NCBI GenBank assembly: GCA_045639325.1
Contig: JAZUCU010000043.1
Location: 124,001-188,000, forward strand
Reading direction: 5' to 3'
From: RGIG8244 sp045639325
Lineage (GTDB): Bacteria; Verrucomicrobiota; Lentisphaeria; Victivallales; UBA1829
Length of the DNA: 64,000 bases
The notes below the pieces were generated by a model. That model was not told the DNA's origin. It saw only the letters and a list, made by a program, of their open reading frames with translations, and did no database searches. The position numbers and the translations under genes are program-made. Each line of letters opens with the position of its first letter. The first letter of the stretch is position 1. Below, one piece after another: positions 26,442 through 34,223 of the stretch.

Positions 26442-26498
26442 AAAAAGATGCGTGGAAAACGCTTTGTCTCAAAAGTGTTTTCCCCGCATTCTTTTTTT
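26442..26498. terminator. Bidirectional terminator between rph and GDPD genes
   Basis: A long hairpin: GATGCGTGGAAAACGCTTT pairs with AAAGTGTTTTCCCCGCATTC (26447-26491) with a few mismatches. T-runs flank it on the plus strand (CTTTTTTTAT) and, more weakly, on the minus strand (CTTTTTA). The convergent genes rph and GDPD both end here. Confidence 0.88.
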
Positions 26499-26500
26499 AT

Positions 26501-27244
26501 TTATTGGATTCCTTTTAATCTGAAAACGTTTGAAATGCGGTCGGAATAGAAACGTGTCACGCCCATATCAAGAAAACGTTGAATTTCTTCTTTCTCATCA
26601 ACCGTCCAAACGCCCGCTTCCAAGCCCGCCGCCTGAATCATTTTTACCCGTTCCGGCGTCAAAGCATGATGATGTATGACAATGCCATAAAATCCATATT
26701 TCAGTGCATCAGCGATGAGGGATTCCATCTCGGGCTCATAATGATCGTAAAAAATAACGGCTTCCGGAATTCTGGTTTTGGCTTCCACCAGATAACGGAA
26801 CGTTGAGTCATTGAACGCAATCTGTTTTTTCATGCCGTACTTGATGACTTCGTCACAAATTTCGCGGACGTGATCGCATTTCGGCTGAAGGGAAAGGCGC
26901 AGGTCGCTGTGCTTTTTTACTTCTTCCAACAGTTCACAAAGTTCCGGGATCCGTGTGCATCCATAGGGCGTTTCATGGCTTTGATTATAACCGTACGACG
27001 CATCCAGCTGTTTCAATTCTGCCAACGTGCTTTCGGCAATGGTCAGGTCCGTGCCGCAGGTGCGCTTTGTGTTGGGATCGTGACACAATACCAGTTTGCC
27101 GTCCTTTGTCATGTGGATATCGGTTTCGAGGAAATCGACGCCGTCCGCAATGGCACTGCGGAAGCCTTCCATTGTATTTTCGGGCGCTTTTTCGGGATTG
27201 CCCCGATGTCCGGTTACGCCGTTATTGCGAAAAACTGTATTCAT
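26501..27244 (-). CDS. Glycerophosphodiester phosphodiesterase
   Basis: 247 residues with no signal peptide. The family motif is VTGHRGNPEKAPENTMEGFR with the catalytic His-Arg, then DFLETDIHMTKDGKLVLCHD with Glu and Asp ligands. LSLQPKCDHVREICDEVI replaces the usual (I/L)EIK with an LQPK sequence. GLEAGVWTVDEKEEIQRFLD is the C-terminal Trp motif. It would split glycerophosphodiesters to glycerol 3-phosphate and an alcohol. It lies alone, convergent with rph. Confidence 0.9.
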   Translation of the reverse strand: MNTVFRNNGVTGHRGNPEKAPENTMEGFRSAIADGVDFLETDIHMTKDGKLVLCHDPNTKRTCGTDLTIAESTLAELKQLDASYGYNQSHETPYGCTRIPELCELLEEVKKHSDLRLSLQPKCDHVREICDEVIKYGMKKQIAFNDSTFRYLVEAKTRIPEAVIFYDHYEPEMESLIADALKYGFYGIVIHHHALTPERVKMIQAAGLEAGVWTVDEKEEIQRFLDMGVTRFYSDRISNVFRLKGIQ

Positions 27245-27310
27245 ATTCTTTCAGCCTTGTGTTTCATCATTTTTTTATACTATATCACTCCAACGGGAGA
27301 TTTCAAGTTC

Positions 27311-27338
27311 TTGTATTTTTCCTGTTCTGTGGTATATT
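27311..27338 (+). promoter_or_regulatory. Predicted promoter of the amidohydrolase gene
   Basis: TTGTAT (27311-27316), 16-bp spacer and TATATT (27333-27338), about 30 bp before ATG 27376. Confidence 0.55.
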
Positions 27339-27375
27339 AAAGGATTACAAATTTTAACTTATTACGGATTTTGTT

Positions 27376-28167
27376 ATGAAATATTTTGATGTCCATTCTC
27401 ATATCTTCCCCGCCGGTGTGGCGGAAAAAGTCATTCATCAATTGGAAAGTTATTACGGCTTCCGCTGGGCGGGGACCGGTGAACAGGATGATTTGATGCG
27501 CAGTATGAGAGAGGCAAACGTGACCCGCACCGTGATTTTCTCCTGTGCCACAAAGCCCGCACAGGTTCCCGTGATCAATGATTATATCAGTTCTTTGCAG
27601 CGGGAATTCCCGGAACAGTTTACCGGATTCGGTTCTCTGCACCCGGATTATTCTGATATCAGCGGCGAAATCCGCCGGATGAAAGAACTGGGCTTGAAAG
27701 GGATCAAATTTCACCCGGATTTTCAACAGTTCAACATTGATGATCCGCGTATGCTCCGGGTCTATGAAGAAATCGGTGATTCCATGATCATGCTGTTCCA
27801 CATGGGCGATCCGAATACGGAATTTTCTGCGCCGGAACGGTTGGCGCGTGTGCTGGATCAATTGCCCGGACTCAAGGTTATTGCTGCACACATGGGCGGA
27901 TATCAGGTGTGGGATCGGGCACAGAAATGTTTGATCGGACGGGATCTGTATCTTGATATTTCCAGCACCATTGCACACGCAGGTGTCGAACAGGTCCGGA
28001 ATATGGTTTTGCAGCACGGTGCGGATAAAGTTTTGTTCGCCAGTGATTATCCTGCCGCCGATCACAAACGGGCTGTTGCGGAAGTCGAATCTCTGGGCTT
28101 GCCGGACGATATGCTGGAAATGATTTTCTATCGCAATGCCGAAAAATTGCTGGGTGTGACGTTATGA
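27376..28167 (+). CDS. Amidohydrolase-family (amidohydrolase 2) metal-dependent hydrolase
   Basis: 263 residues in a TIM-barrel of the amidohydrolase superfamily. Metal-ligand motifs are YFDVHSHIFP (HxH type) at the N-terminus, LKGIKFHPDFQQFN with the middle His, LKVIAAHMGGYQVWD and the Asp in KVLFASDYPAADHK. These match the decarboxylase/lactonase branch (ACMSD or PDC hydrolase-like). The substrate is unknown. Its stop overlaps the start of the next frame as ATGA (28164-28167). Confidence 0.88.
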   Translation: MKYFDVHSHIFPAGVAEKVIHQLESYYGFRWAGTGEQDDLMRSMREANVTRTVIFSCATKPAQVPVINDYISSLQREFPEQFTGFGSLHPDYSDISGEIRRMKELGLKGIKFHPDFQQFNIDDPRMLRVYEEIGDSMIMLFHMGDPNTEFSAPERLARVLDQLPGLKVIAAHMGGYQVWDRAQKCLIGRDLYLDISSTIAHAGVEQVRNMVLQHGADKVLFASDYPAADHKRAVAEVESLGLPDDMLEMIFYRNAEKLLGVTL

Positions 28168-28604
28168 GTCTTGATGCGGAAACTTGCGAATTGCTTGCAC
28201 AAAACATTCATTCCGGCATGACAGTCGGTTTGATTGGCATGGGCAAATTCGGCACGGCATTGCGTGATTATCTTGCGGAACACTATAACGTGACATTTCT
28301 GTTATGTGATCCGCCGCGCTTTGCCGACGATTCCGAAGATTTATGCGATGCGCTCCGTGAAGTCTGGGGCAACGGCATGGGCGGCTGTGATTTTTCCACC
28401 ATCCGCACGGAAACCTTTCTGCCGTTGGAATACGTTGTGAAAAAGTCGGAGATTCTTCTGATTCAGGTTCCGTACACCGTGGAAACGGAGAACATGATTA
28501 CCGGTGCTTTGTTATTGAAAGCGGGCAATCCGGCACTCCGCATCCTGAATTTCTCCGATCCCCGCATCCTTGCCGCCGATGTGCCGCAAACGATGATTTG
28601 TTGA
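28164..28604 (+). CDS. Lone NAD-binding Rossmann domain resembling 2-hydroxyacid dehydrogenase (possibly truncated)
   Basis: 146 residues. After a 17-residue lead it shows GMTVGLIGMGKFGTALRDYL, the GxGxxG nucleotide-binding loop, followed by NVTFLLCDPPRFADD and EILLIQVPYTVETENMI. These look like the nucleotide-binding domain of D-2-hydroxyacid dehydrogenases, perhaps the PdxB group. The flanking substrate domain and catalytic Arg-Glu-His are missing on both sides. The gene ends 2 bp before the convergent AAA ATPase. It may be a real short protein or the remnant of a longer one. Confidence 0.6.
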   Translation: MSLDAETCELLAQNIHSGMTVGLIGMGKFGTALRDYLAEHYNVTFLLCDPPRFADDSEDLCDALREVWGNGMGGCDFSTIRTETFLPLEYVVKKSEILLIQVPYTVETENMITGALLLKAGNPALRILNFSDPRILAADVPQTMIC

Positions 28605-28606
28605 TG

Positions 28607-29794
28607 TTACAATTCTTCCCAGGAACGGACTTGCATGCCATTGCGGGTGTAAGATTCCGCCCCGCCGTATATCAACATGCCTCCATTGCATTGTGAAAGT
28701 TCCTGCCAGTAACTTAAACCGGAAAACATACTGCTTGCTACGGTCTGCCCGGATTTGATTTCAATCGGAAAAAGTTTTTCGCCGTTCTCGATGAGCAAAT
28801 CAACTTCATGTCCTTGAGAATCGCGCCAGAAATAAAGCGGCGGTTCCGTTCCGGTGTTGTAGCTGGACTTTACCAATTCCGAAATGACAAACGTTTCAAA
28901 AATTGCGCCACGCTGACTGTGAATTTCCAAATCTCCGGCTGAACGGATATTCAGCAGATAACAAAGCAGTCCGGTATCATAAAAATACAGCTTCGGCGTT
29001 TTGATCAGACGTTTGTTGAAATTTTTTGAGTGGGGCTTCAGGAGATATACAATGTAGCTTGCCGCCAGTAATGAAATCCAGCGTTTGACCGTGACAGGTG
29101 AAACACCGGTATCTGATGCCAATGAATCCATATTGAGGATCTGCCCGCTTCTTCCGGCTGTCAAACGCAGAAAACGCTCAAACGTTTCAAGGTCGCCTAC
29201 GTTGACAAGACTGCGGATATCCCGTTCCAGATAACTCTGTGTATATTGTGCATACCAGTCTGTCGGTTTGATATTCCGGTCGTACACGGGCGGATACCCG
29301 CCTTTGAATATCCTTTCAAAAGCGGAAGTGGAACCATGTTCACCAAGCAGCGGTTCTTTATTCAGGTTGAAAATATCATGATTCTGCTGATTGTTGATTT
29401 CACGATTGGAAAGCGGCAGCAATTTCAAGGTTGCACAACGCCCGGCAAGGGATTGGCTGATTGCTTCCTGCAAATGGAAATTCTGCGAACCGGAGAGAAT
29501 GAATTCACCCATCTTTCTGTGTTCATCCACCAGAGGCATGATATAACTGAACAGTTCGGGAACGCGCTGAACTTCATCCAGAATCACCGGCTTGTTGAAT
29601 TGTGCCAGAAAACCATTGGGGTCTTCCAATGCAAATTGCCGGGTATCCGGTTTTTCAAGGTTGACATAGATGTAATCAGAGAACAGTTCGCGGCATAATG
29701 TCGTTTTTCCGGATTGTCTCGGACCGGTAATTGCGACAACCGGATATTGTGCTGCCGCCTGCAGCGCGAGTTCACTCATGTGTCTTGTAATCAT
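28607..29794 (-). CDS. AAA ATPase with DUF4143 C-terminal domain
   Basis: About 395 residues. Walker A is VVAITGPRQSGKTTLCREL and Walker B is NKPVILDEVQRVPELFSYI, followed by the sensor-like FILSGSQNFHLQ and a C-terminal DUF4143 region (RGAIFETFVISELVKS, YFWRDSQGHEVDLLIENGE) that has a restriction-nuclease-like (PD-(D/E)xK) appearance: EVDLLIENGEKLFPIEIKSG. The family is widespread, often mobile, and its function is unknown. Start ATG 29794 is chosen because AGAGGTGAT lies at correct spacing; longer readings (to 29830) run into the promoter repeat. Confidence 0.9.
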   Translation of the reverse strand: MITRHMSELALQAAAQYPVVAITGPRQSGKTTLCRELFSDYIYVNLEKPDTRQFALEDPNGFLAQFNKPVILDEVQRVPELFSYIMPLVDEHRKMGEFILSGSQNFHLQEAISQSLAGRCATLKLLPLSNREINNQQNHDIFNLNKEPLLGEHGSTSAFERIFKGGYPPVYDRNIKPTDWYAQYTQSYLERDIRSLVNVGDLETFERFLRLTAGRSGQILNMDSLASDTGVSPVTVKRWISLLAASYIVYLLKPHSKNFNKRLIKTPKLYFYDTGLLCYLLNIRSAGDLEIHSQRGAIFETFVISELVKSSYNTGTEPPLYFWRDSQGHEVDLLIENGEKLFPIEIKSGQTVASSMFSGLSYWQELSQCNGGMLIYGGAESYTRNGMQVRSWEEL

Positions 29795-29814
29795 AATATC
29801 ACCTCTTGCTTTTT

Positions 29815-29966
29815 CTTGTAAATATAACATTGAAAATTAGAATTGCAAGGAAAAATCAATAAAAAGGTATAAAATTTCTTGCAAATCTAACATTGAAAGT
29901 TAGAATTACAAAGTTTTTTATGGTGTGTACCCTTGCAAATCTAACATTGAAAGTTAGAATTACAAG
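29815..29966. repeat. Three palindromic 35-bp repeats upstream of the AAA ATPase gene
   Basis: Copies at 29815-29849, 29878-29912 and 29932-29966 share an arm CTTGCAAATCTAAC, an ATTGAAA centre and an arm GTTAGAATTACAAG. The arms are imperfect inverted repeats. Copy 1 differs at several bases (AATATAAC, ATTGCAAG). The spacers between copies are 28 and 19 bp and unrelated to each other. This pattern is not a CRISPR array. It looks like an operator or promoter repeat family. Confidence 0.8.
29821..29848 (-). promoter_or_regulatory. Predicted promoter of the AAA ATPase, inside repeat copy 1
   Basis: On the minus strand TTGCAA (29848-29843), spacer 16 bp and TATATT (29826-29821). In copies 2 and 3 the -10 position reads TAGATT, so they are less promoter-like. 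A palindrome centred in the spacer would suit repressor or activator binding. Confidence 0.6.
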
Positions 29967-30050
29967 GTTTGATGCGGTTTTATGGAATCCGGATGGCAGG
30001 GAAGTCGGAAAAAATCCGAAAAAAAGCGCAAAGAAAAATAAAGAAATCAT

Positions 30051-30079
30051 TTGACTTTTTTGCGTTTTGAGAGTATTTT
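30051..30079 (+). promoter_or_regulatory. Predicted promoter of the cupin gene
   Basis: TTGACT (30051-30056), spacer 17 bp and TATTTT (30074-30079), about 50 bp before ATG 30130. Confidence 0.5.
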
Positions 30080-30129
30080 AAAGAATGAGAATTTTTACTG
30101 TGTTATAATGTATAAGGAGACATGAGCGC

Positions 30130-30480
30130 ATGATCAAACGGAAAGATGCATTCCAGAAGGAAGAACGTACCGAAATGCGCGGCGGCACCGGGACCGTGAA
30201 ATTTGAACGGGTCTGGGAACGCGGCACAGAAATGAAATCCCCCACCCGTCTGTTTTCCAAACTGATTCTTGAACCCGGTGTTTCCATCGGAACTCATACA
30301 CATGAAAACGAAGAAGAGATTTTCCTTGTTCTGCAGGGACAGGCGAAAGTGACCGATAACGGTGTGGAAGCAATTCTTGAACCCGGCGATTCCATCATCA
30401 CCCGTCACGGTGACAGCCATTCGGTTGCCTGTCACGGCGATGAAACACTGGTTTTGCTTGCGGCGATATTACCTTATTGA
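30130..30480 (+). CDS. Cupin-domain protein
   Basis: 116 residues forming one cupin barrel. Motif 1 is GTHTHENEEEIFLVLQG with the His-x-His and Glu ligands (residues 55-75), and motif 2 is EPGDSIITRHGDSHSVAC with the last His. It would bind a divalent metal; the reaction, if any, is unknown. Ribosome site AAGGAGACATG. A mini-frame ATG AGC GCA TGA at 30122-30133 overlaps the true start ATG 30130, so ribosomes might reach it by re-initiation. Confidence 0.85.
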   Translation: MIKRKDAFQKEERTEMRGGTGTVKFERVWERGTEMKSPTRLFSKLILEPGVSIGTHTHENEEEIFLVLQGQAKVTDNGVEAILEPGDSIITRHGDSHSVACHGDETLVLLAAILPY

Positions 30481-30506
30481 TTCACCTTACAGAAGGAGTT
30501 ACCTAT

Positions 30507-31760
30507 ATGAAAAACACACCCGAAACAGTCGTACTGATCAACTTGGGCTGCAGTTCTGTGCAGCAGGTTGCCCGTGCGATCCGTGACTGCAACATCTACA
30601 CTATGGTAATGCCATACACCACCCCGGATGCCCGCCTGATGCAGGAAAAACCTGTCGGCCTGATTTACTGCGGTGATGCTGATACAGATGCAAAGAAAGA
30701 AGCTCAGGCTCGTTTCAATGCACTCGGTCTGCCTGTTTACCAGTACAATGGCAATAATGAAGAAGCCGTTGCATTCTGCAAAGAAAAATGCGGTTGCAAA
30801 GGTTCCTGGAAACTGGAAAACTTTATTGATGAAGCCGTTGCTGATATCCGTGCACAGGTCGGAGATAAGAAAGTCGTTCTCGGTCTCTCCGGCGGTGTTG
30901 ACTCTTCTGTTGTTGCTGCTTTGATTCACAAAGCTGTGGGCAAACAGCTCACATGCGTATTTGTCAACCACGGTCTGCTCCGTAAGAATGAAGCAGAAAT
31001 GGTTCAGGAAATCTTCGCACGCAACTTTGACATGAACCTGAAATATGTGGATGCATCCGACCGCTTCCTGGATAAACTCCAGGGCGTTTCCGATCCCGAA
31101 ACAAAACGCAAGATCATCGGTAAGGAATTTATTGAAGTCTTTGCAGAAGCTGCGGCTGAAGTCGATGCGCCGTTCCTCGGGCAGGGCACGATTTATCCTG
31201 ACATCCTCGAAAGTATTTCTTTCGACGGCAGCAAAGACGGCGTGATCAAGAGTCACCACAACGTCGGCGGTTTGCCGGAAGATATGAAATTCAAACTGGT
31301 GGAACCGGTGGAACGTCTGTTCAAAGATGAAGTCCGCAAAGTCGGTAAACTTCTCGGTCTGCCTTCTGAATTGCTCGATCGTCACCCGTTTCCCGGTCCG
31401 TCTCTGGGCGTGCGCCATCTGGGTGCGATCGAACGCGATACTCTGCGCAAATTGCGTGAAGCGGATGCCATTGTTACAGAAGAATTGCTTGCATCCGGCT
31501 GGTATCACAAGACCTGGCAGACCTTTGCTGTATTCCTGCCTGTCCGCTCTGTCGGCATGAAGAACGGCAAACGTACTTACGATCATGCGATTGCCATCCG
31601 CTCCATCAACTCTGTCGACGCTGTGACAGCACAGGTTGTCCGTCTTCCGTGGGAACTGATCGACAAGATGACGGAACGAATCATCAACGAAGTTCAGGGT
31701 GTGAACCGTGTTGTGTATGACGTGACACCGAAGCCCCCCGGAACAATTGAATGGGAATAA
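30507..31760 (+). CDS. guaA: GMP synthase with truncated, probably inactive glutamine amidotransferase domain
   Basis: 417 residues, about 100 shorter than standard GuaA (~515). The C-terminal ATP-pyrophosphatase and dimer domains are intact: the P-loop VVLGLSGGVDSSVVAALIHK (residue ~122), FLGQGTIYPDILES, RHPFPGPSLGVRHLG and the end NRVVYDVTPKPPGTIEWE. The N-terminal domain begins like the family (VVLINLGCSSVQQVARAIRD, LIYCGD) but passes straight from GLPVYQYNG to EKCGCKGSWKLENF. It therefore lacks the nucleophile elbow GxCxG and the later His and Glu. The enzyme probably uses free ammonia or an external glutaminase. Start ATG 30507 has AAGGAG; an earlier in-frame ATG (30477) overlaps the cupin. 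Confidence 0.93.
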   Translation: MKNTPETVVLINLGCSSVQQVARAIRDCNIYTMVMPYTTPDARLMQEKPVGLIYCGDADTDAKKEAQARFNALGLPVYQYNGNNEEAVAFCKEKCGCKGSWKLENFIDEAVADIRAQVGDKKVVLGLSGGVDSSVVAALIHKAVGKQLTCVFVNHGLLRKNEAEMVQEIFARNFDMNLKYVDASDRFLDKLQGVSDPETKRKIIGKEFIEVFAEAAAEVDAPFLGQGTIYPDILESISFDGSKDGVIKSHHNVGGLPEDMKFKLVEPVERLFKDEVRKVGKLLGLPSELLDRHPFPGPSLGVRHLGAIERDTLRKLREADAIVTEELLASGWYHKTWQTFAVFLPVRSVGMKNGKRTYDHAIAIRSINSVDAVTAQVVRLPWELIDKMTERIINEVQGVNRVVYDVTPKPPGTIEWE

Positions 31761-31779
31761 TTTCCTGAATTGAATCAAG

Positions 31780-31810
31780 ACGGTGTGATAGTAAATTATT
31801 ATCACACCGT
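31780..31810. repeat. Perfect inverted repeat between guaA and comM
   Basis: ACGGTGTGATA (31780-31790) and TATCACACCGT (31800-31810) are exact complements with a 9-base loop. There is no good T-run after it, so it may be a weak terminator, mRNA stabiliser or operator. Confidence 0.7.
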
Positions 31811-31841
31811 TATCCGTTTATAAAGAGAGCATATTTACATT

Positions 31842-33386
31842 ATGATTGCCAAGACCTGTTCAGCTGCGATAGCCGGGGTGGAAGCACTCCGCGTGGATAT
31901 CGAAGCGCATTGTCAGAATAACGAGACAGAAGGCGGGACAACGATGGTTGTCGGTCTGCCGGATGCTGCGATCAAGGAAAGCCGGGAACGTGTCCGCAGT
32001 GCCATTACAGCCTGTGGTTTCCGTTATCCGCCGGGTTCTACGATTATCAACCTTGCACCTGCGGATTTGCGGAAAGAGGGTTCGCTGTTCGACTTGCCGA
32101 TTGCCTTATGTATTCTTGCCGCAAGCAATGCAATACCCGGCGGTATGCTGGAAAATATTCTGTTTGCGGGTGAGCTTGCACTTGACGGTGCCGTGCGCCC
32201 GGTGAAAGGTATTCTGCCGGTGGCATTGGCTGCCCGGAGCATGAAAGAGAATATTGCGGCGATTGTCGTACCGGAAAAAAATGCGTCAGAGGCTTTGGTT
32301 GCGGCGGGAGATATTCCCGTTTTCGGTGTCAGTTCGCTGATGGATGCGATTGAAGTCGTCAAAGGCAATGCGTTACCGCTGGCAAGAAATCCGGAAAATT
32401 GTTTTACCGATCCCGATTGGTCGGATATCCCCGATTTCAGCGAAGTCAAAGGTCAGACAGCGGCAAAACGCGCATTGGAAATTGCTGCGGCGGGCGGACA
32501 TAATGTGTTGCTCAGCGGGCCTCCCGGATCCGGCAAGAGTATGCTTGCGAAACGTCTTCCGGGAATTTTGCCGCCGATGACGGTGGAAGAAACGCTGGAA
32601 ACGAGCCGGATCCATTCGATTATGGGCTTGCTGCCATCCGGCGCACCATTGTTGAAAACGCGTCCGTTCCGTTCTCCGCACCATACGGTGAGCGATGCCG
32701 GATTGCTTGGCGGCGGGACGAATCCCCAGCCGGGCGAGATCAGTCTGGCGCATAATGGCGTTCTGTTTCTGGATGAACTGCCGGAATTCAAACGCAGTGT
32801 GCTGGAAGTGTTGCGTCAGCCGCTGGAAAACGGGGATGTGACGGTCAGCCGTGCGGCGGGCAGTTTTCAATTTCCTGCAAGATTTATCCTTGTTGCTGCA
32901 ATGAATCCGTGTCCCTGCGGACACCTGGGCGATACCCGTCACCGTTGCCGCTGCCGTGCATTGCAGGTTCAGCAATACCGATCCAGAATATCGGGCCCGC
33001 TGCTTGACCGTATTGATATGCATATCGAAGTCAGTGCGTTATCGGACAATGAATTGACCTCGGCGCCGACGGGTGAAAGCAGTGAAACGATTCGCGCCCG
33101 TGTGATTCGTGCGCGTCACATTCAGGCGCAGCGTTTCAAAGACAGTCGCACGGTTCGTTGCAATGCGGCGATGGAACCTGCGCATCTGATTAAATATTGT
33201 GCATTGGATCATGCGCAGCAGGTGTTGCTGCGCCACTCCATTGCGGAATTCGGATTCAGTGCCAGAGCGTACGATAAAATCCTGCGTGTGGCACGGACGA
33301 TTGCCGACCTGGCGGGTGCGGAACAGATTCGCCGGGAACATCTTTTTGAAGCCATCACTTACCGGTCACTTGACCGCAGATCATAA
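31842..33386 (+). CDS. comM: YifB/ComM-family Mg-chelatase-like AAA ATPase
   Basis: 514 residues, with the N-terminal ChlI domain (VVGLPDAAIKESRERVRSAI, INLAPADLRKEGSLFDLPIA), the AAA core with Walker A LLSGPPGSGKSMLAKRLPGI, and Walker B LFLDELPEFKRSVLEVLRQP, then RFILVAAMNPCPCGH. A conserved zinc-like CPCGHLGDTRHRCRCR follows. ComM is a helicase that helps recombine single-stranded DNA after uptake in competent bacteria; other YifB proteins are of unknown role. The gene lies downstream of guaA in the same direction and the TrmH-type gene starts 15 bp after its stop. Confidence 0.95.
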   Translation: MIAKTCSAAIAGVEALRVDIEAHCQNNETEGGTTMVVGLPDAAIKESRERVRSAITACGFRYPPGSTIINLAPADLRKEGSLFDLPIALCILAASNAIPGGMLENILFAGELALDGAVRPVKGILPVALAARSMKENIAAIVVPEKNASEALVAAGDIPVFGVSSLMDAIEVVKGNALPLARNPENCFTDPDWSDIPDFSEVKGQTAAKRALEIAAAGGHNVLLSGPPGSGKSMLAKRLPGILPPMTVEETLETSRIHSIMGLLPSGAPLLKTRPFRSPHHTVSDAGLLGGGTNPQPGEISLAHNGVLFLDELPEFKRSVLEVLRQPLENGDVTVSRAAGSFQFPARFILVAAMNPCPCGHLGDTRHRCRCRALQVQQYRSRISGPLLDRIDMHIEVSALSDNELTSAPTGESSETIRARVIRARHIQAQRFKDSRTVRCNAAMEPAHLIKYCALDHAQQVLLRHSIAEFGFSARAYDKILRVARTIADLAGAEQIRREHLFEAITYRSLDRRS

Positions 33387-33401
33387 TTTGGAATCAGCAT
33401 T

Positions 33402-34220
33402 ATGAACAGTATTCTTCTTACCAGTTTGAAAAATCCGAAAGTTAAAAATGCCTTTGCTTTGCGTGACCGCAAGGAACGTGACAAGCAGGGGGTAACCTTG
33501 TTGGAAGGGTATCGTGAACTCTCCCGTGCGCTTGCTGTGTCGGTTCCGATTCACGAAACATTTTACTGTCCGGATCTGTTTCTGGGGCAGAATGAGCCGG
33601 AATTGCTGCGTCAGTTGGCGGCTGCCGGTTCTGAAATGTATGAATGTTCCAAAGAAGTGTTGTGCAAACTGGCGTATCGCGACCGGCCTGAAGGTTTGAT
33701 TGCGATTGCCACCATGAAACGTAAAACATTAGCCGATATTCCGGCAAAATCCACCGGCTTGTATCTGGTTGCAGAAACCATTGAAAAACCGGGTAACCTG
33801 GGATCCATTCTCCGCAGTGCCGATGCCGTCGGTGCAACGGCTGTGATCGTTTGCGATAAGCGGACAGACCTTTTCAATCCCAACGTGATCCGGGCAAGTA
33901 CCGGTGCGATTTTCTCTGTTCCACTGGCGGAAGCAACATCGGAAGAAGCGTTGACCTGGCTCCGGAATCTGGGCGTCCGCACCCTTGCTGCGACACCGCA
34001 CACGGATTTGTATCATACCGATGTTGACATGAAAAACGGCATTGCGATCGTTGTCGGCGCCGAACAATACGGTTTGACTCCGTACTGGATGGATTCCGCC
34101 GACTGCAAAGTTTTGATTCCGATGCTGGGGCGTATGGACAGTTTGAACGTTGCGACTGCGGCGACGATCCTGCTTTATGAAGCGGCGCGTCAGCGTGACT
34201 GGAAAACCGATTTGAATTAA
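33402..34220 (+). CDS. SpoU/TrmH family RNA 2'-O-methyltransferase
   Basis: 272 residues. An N-terminal substrate-binding domain (KNPKVKNAFALRDRKERDKQ, VTLLEGYRELSRALAV) precedes the SPOUT core with LVAETIEKPGNLGSILRSAD (motif 1), STGAIFSVPLAEATSEEALT, AIVVGAEQYGLTPYWMDSAD (motif 2) and the knot motif IPMLGRMDSLNVATAATILL (motif 3). It probably methylates rRNA ribose, like RlmB or TsnR; the target is not predictable. The gene is convergent with the sugar transferase, with 3 bp between stops. Confidence 0.93.
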   Translation: MNSILLTSLKNPKVKNAFALRDRKERDKQGVTLLEGYRELSRALAVSVPIHETFYCPDLFLGQNEPELLRQLAAAGSEMYECSKEVLCKLAYRDRPEGLIAIATMKRKTLADIPAKSTGLYLVAETIEKPGNLGSILRSADAVGATAVIVCDKRTDLFNPNVIRASTGAIFSVPLAEATSEEALTWLRNLGVRTLAATPHTDLYHTDVDMKNGIAIVVGAEQYGLTPYWMDSADCKVLIPMLGRMDSLNVATAATILLYEAARQRDWKTDLN

Positions 34221-34223
34221 TGT

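Noticed and set aside
29815..29966. Three repeats as a CRISPR array
   Set aside because: Spacers of 28 and 19 bp are of unequal length, there are just three copies with mismatches, and no cas genes lie near.
30474..31805. 443-residue open frame antisense to guaA
   Set aside because: Shadow of the GMP synthase gene; no family match.
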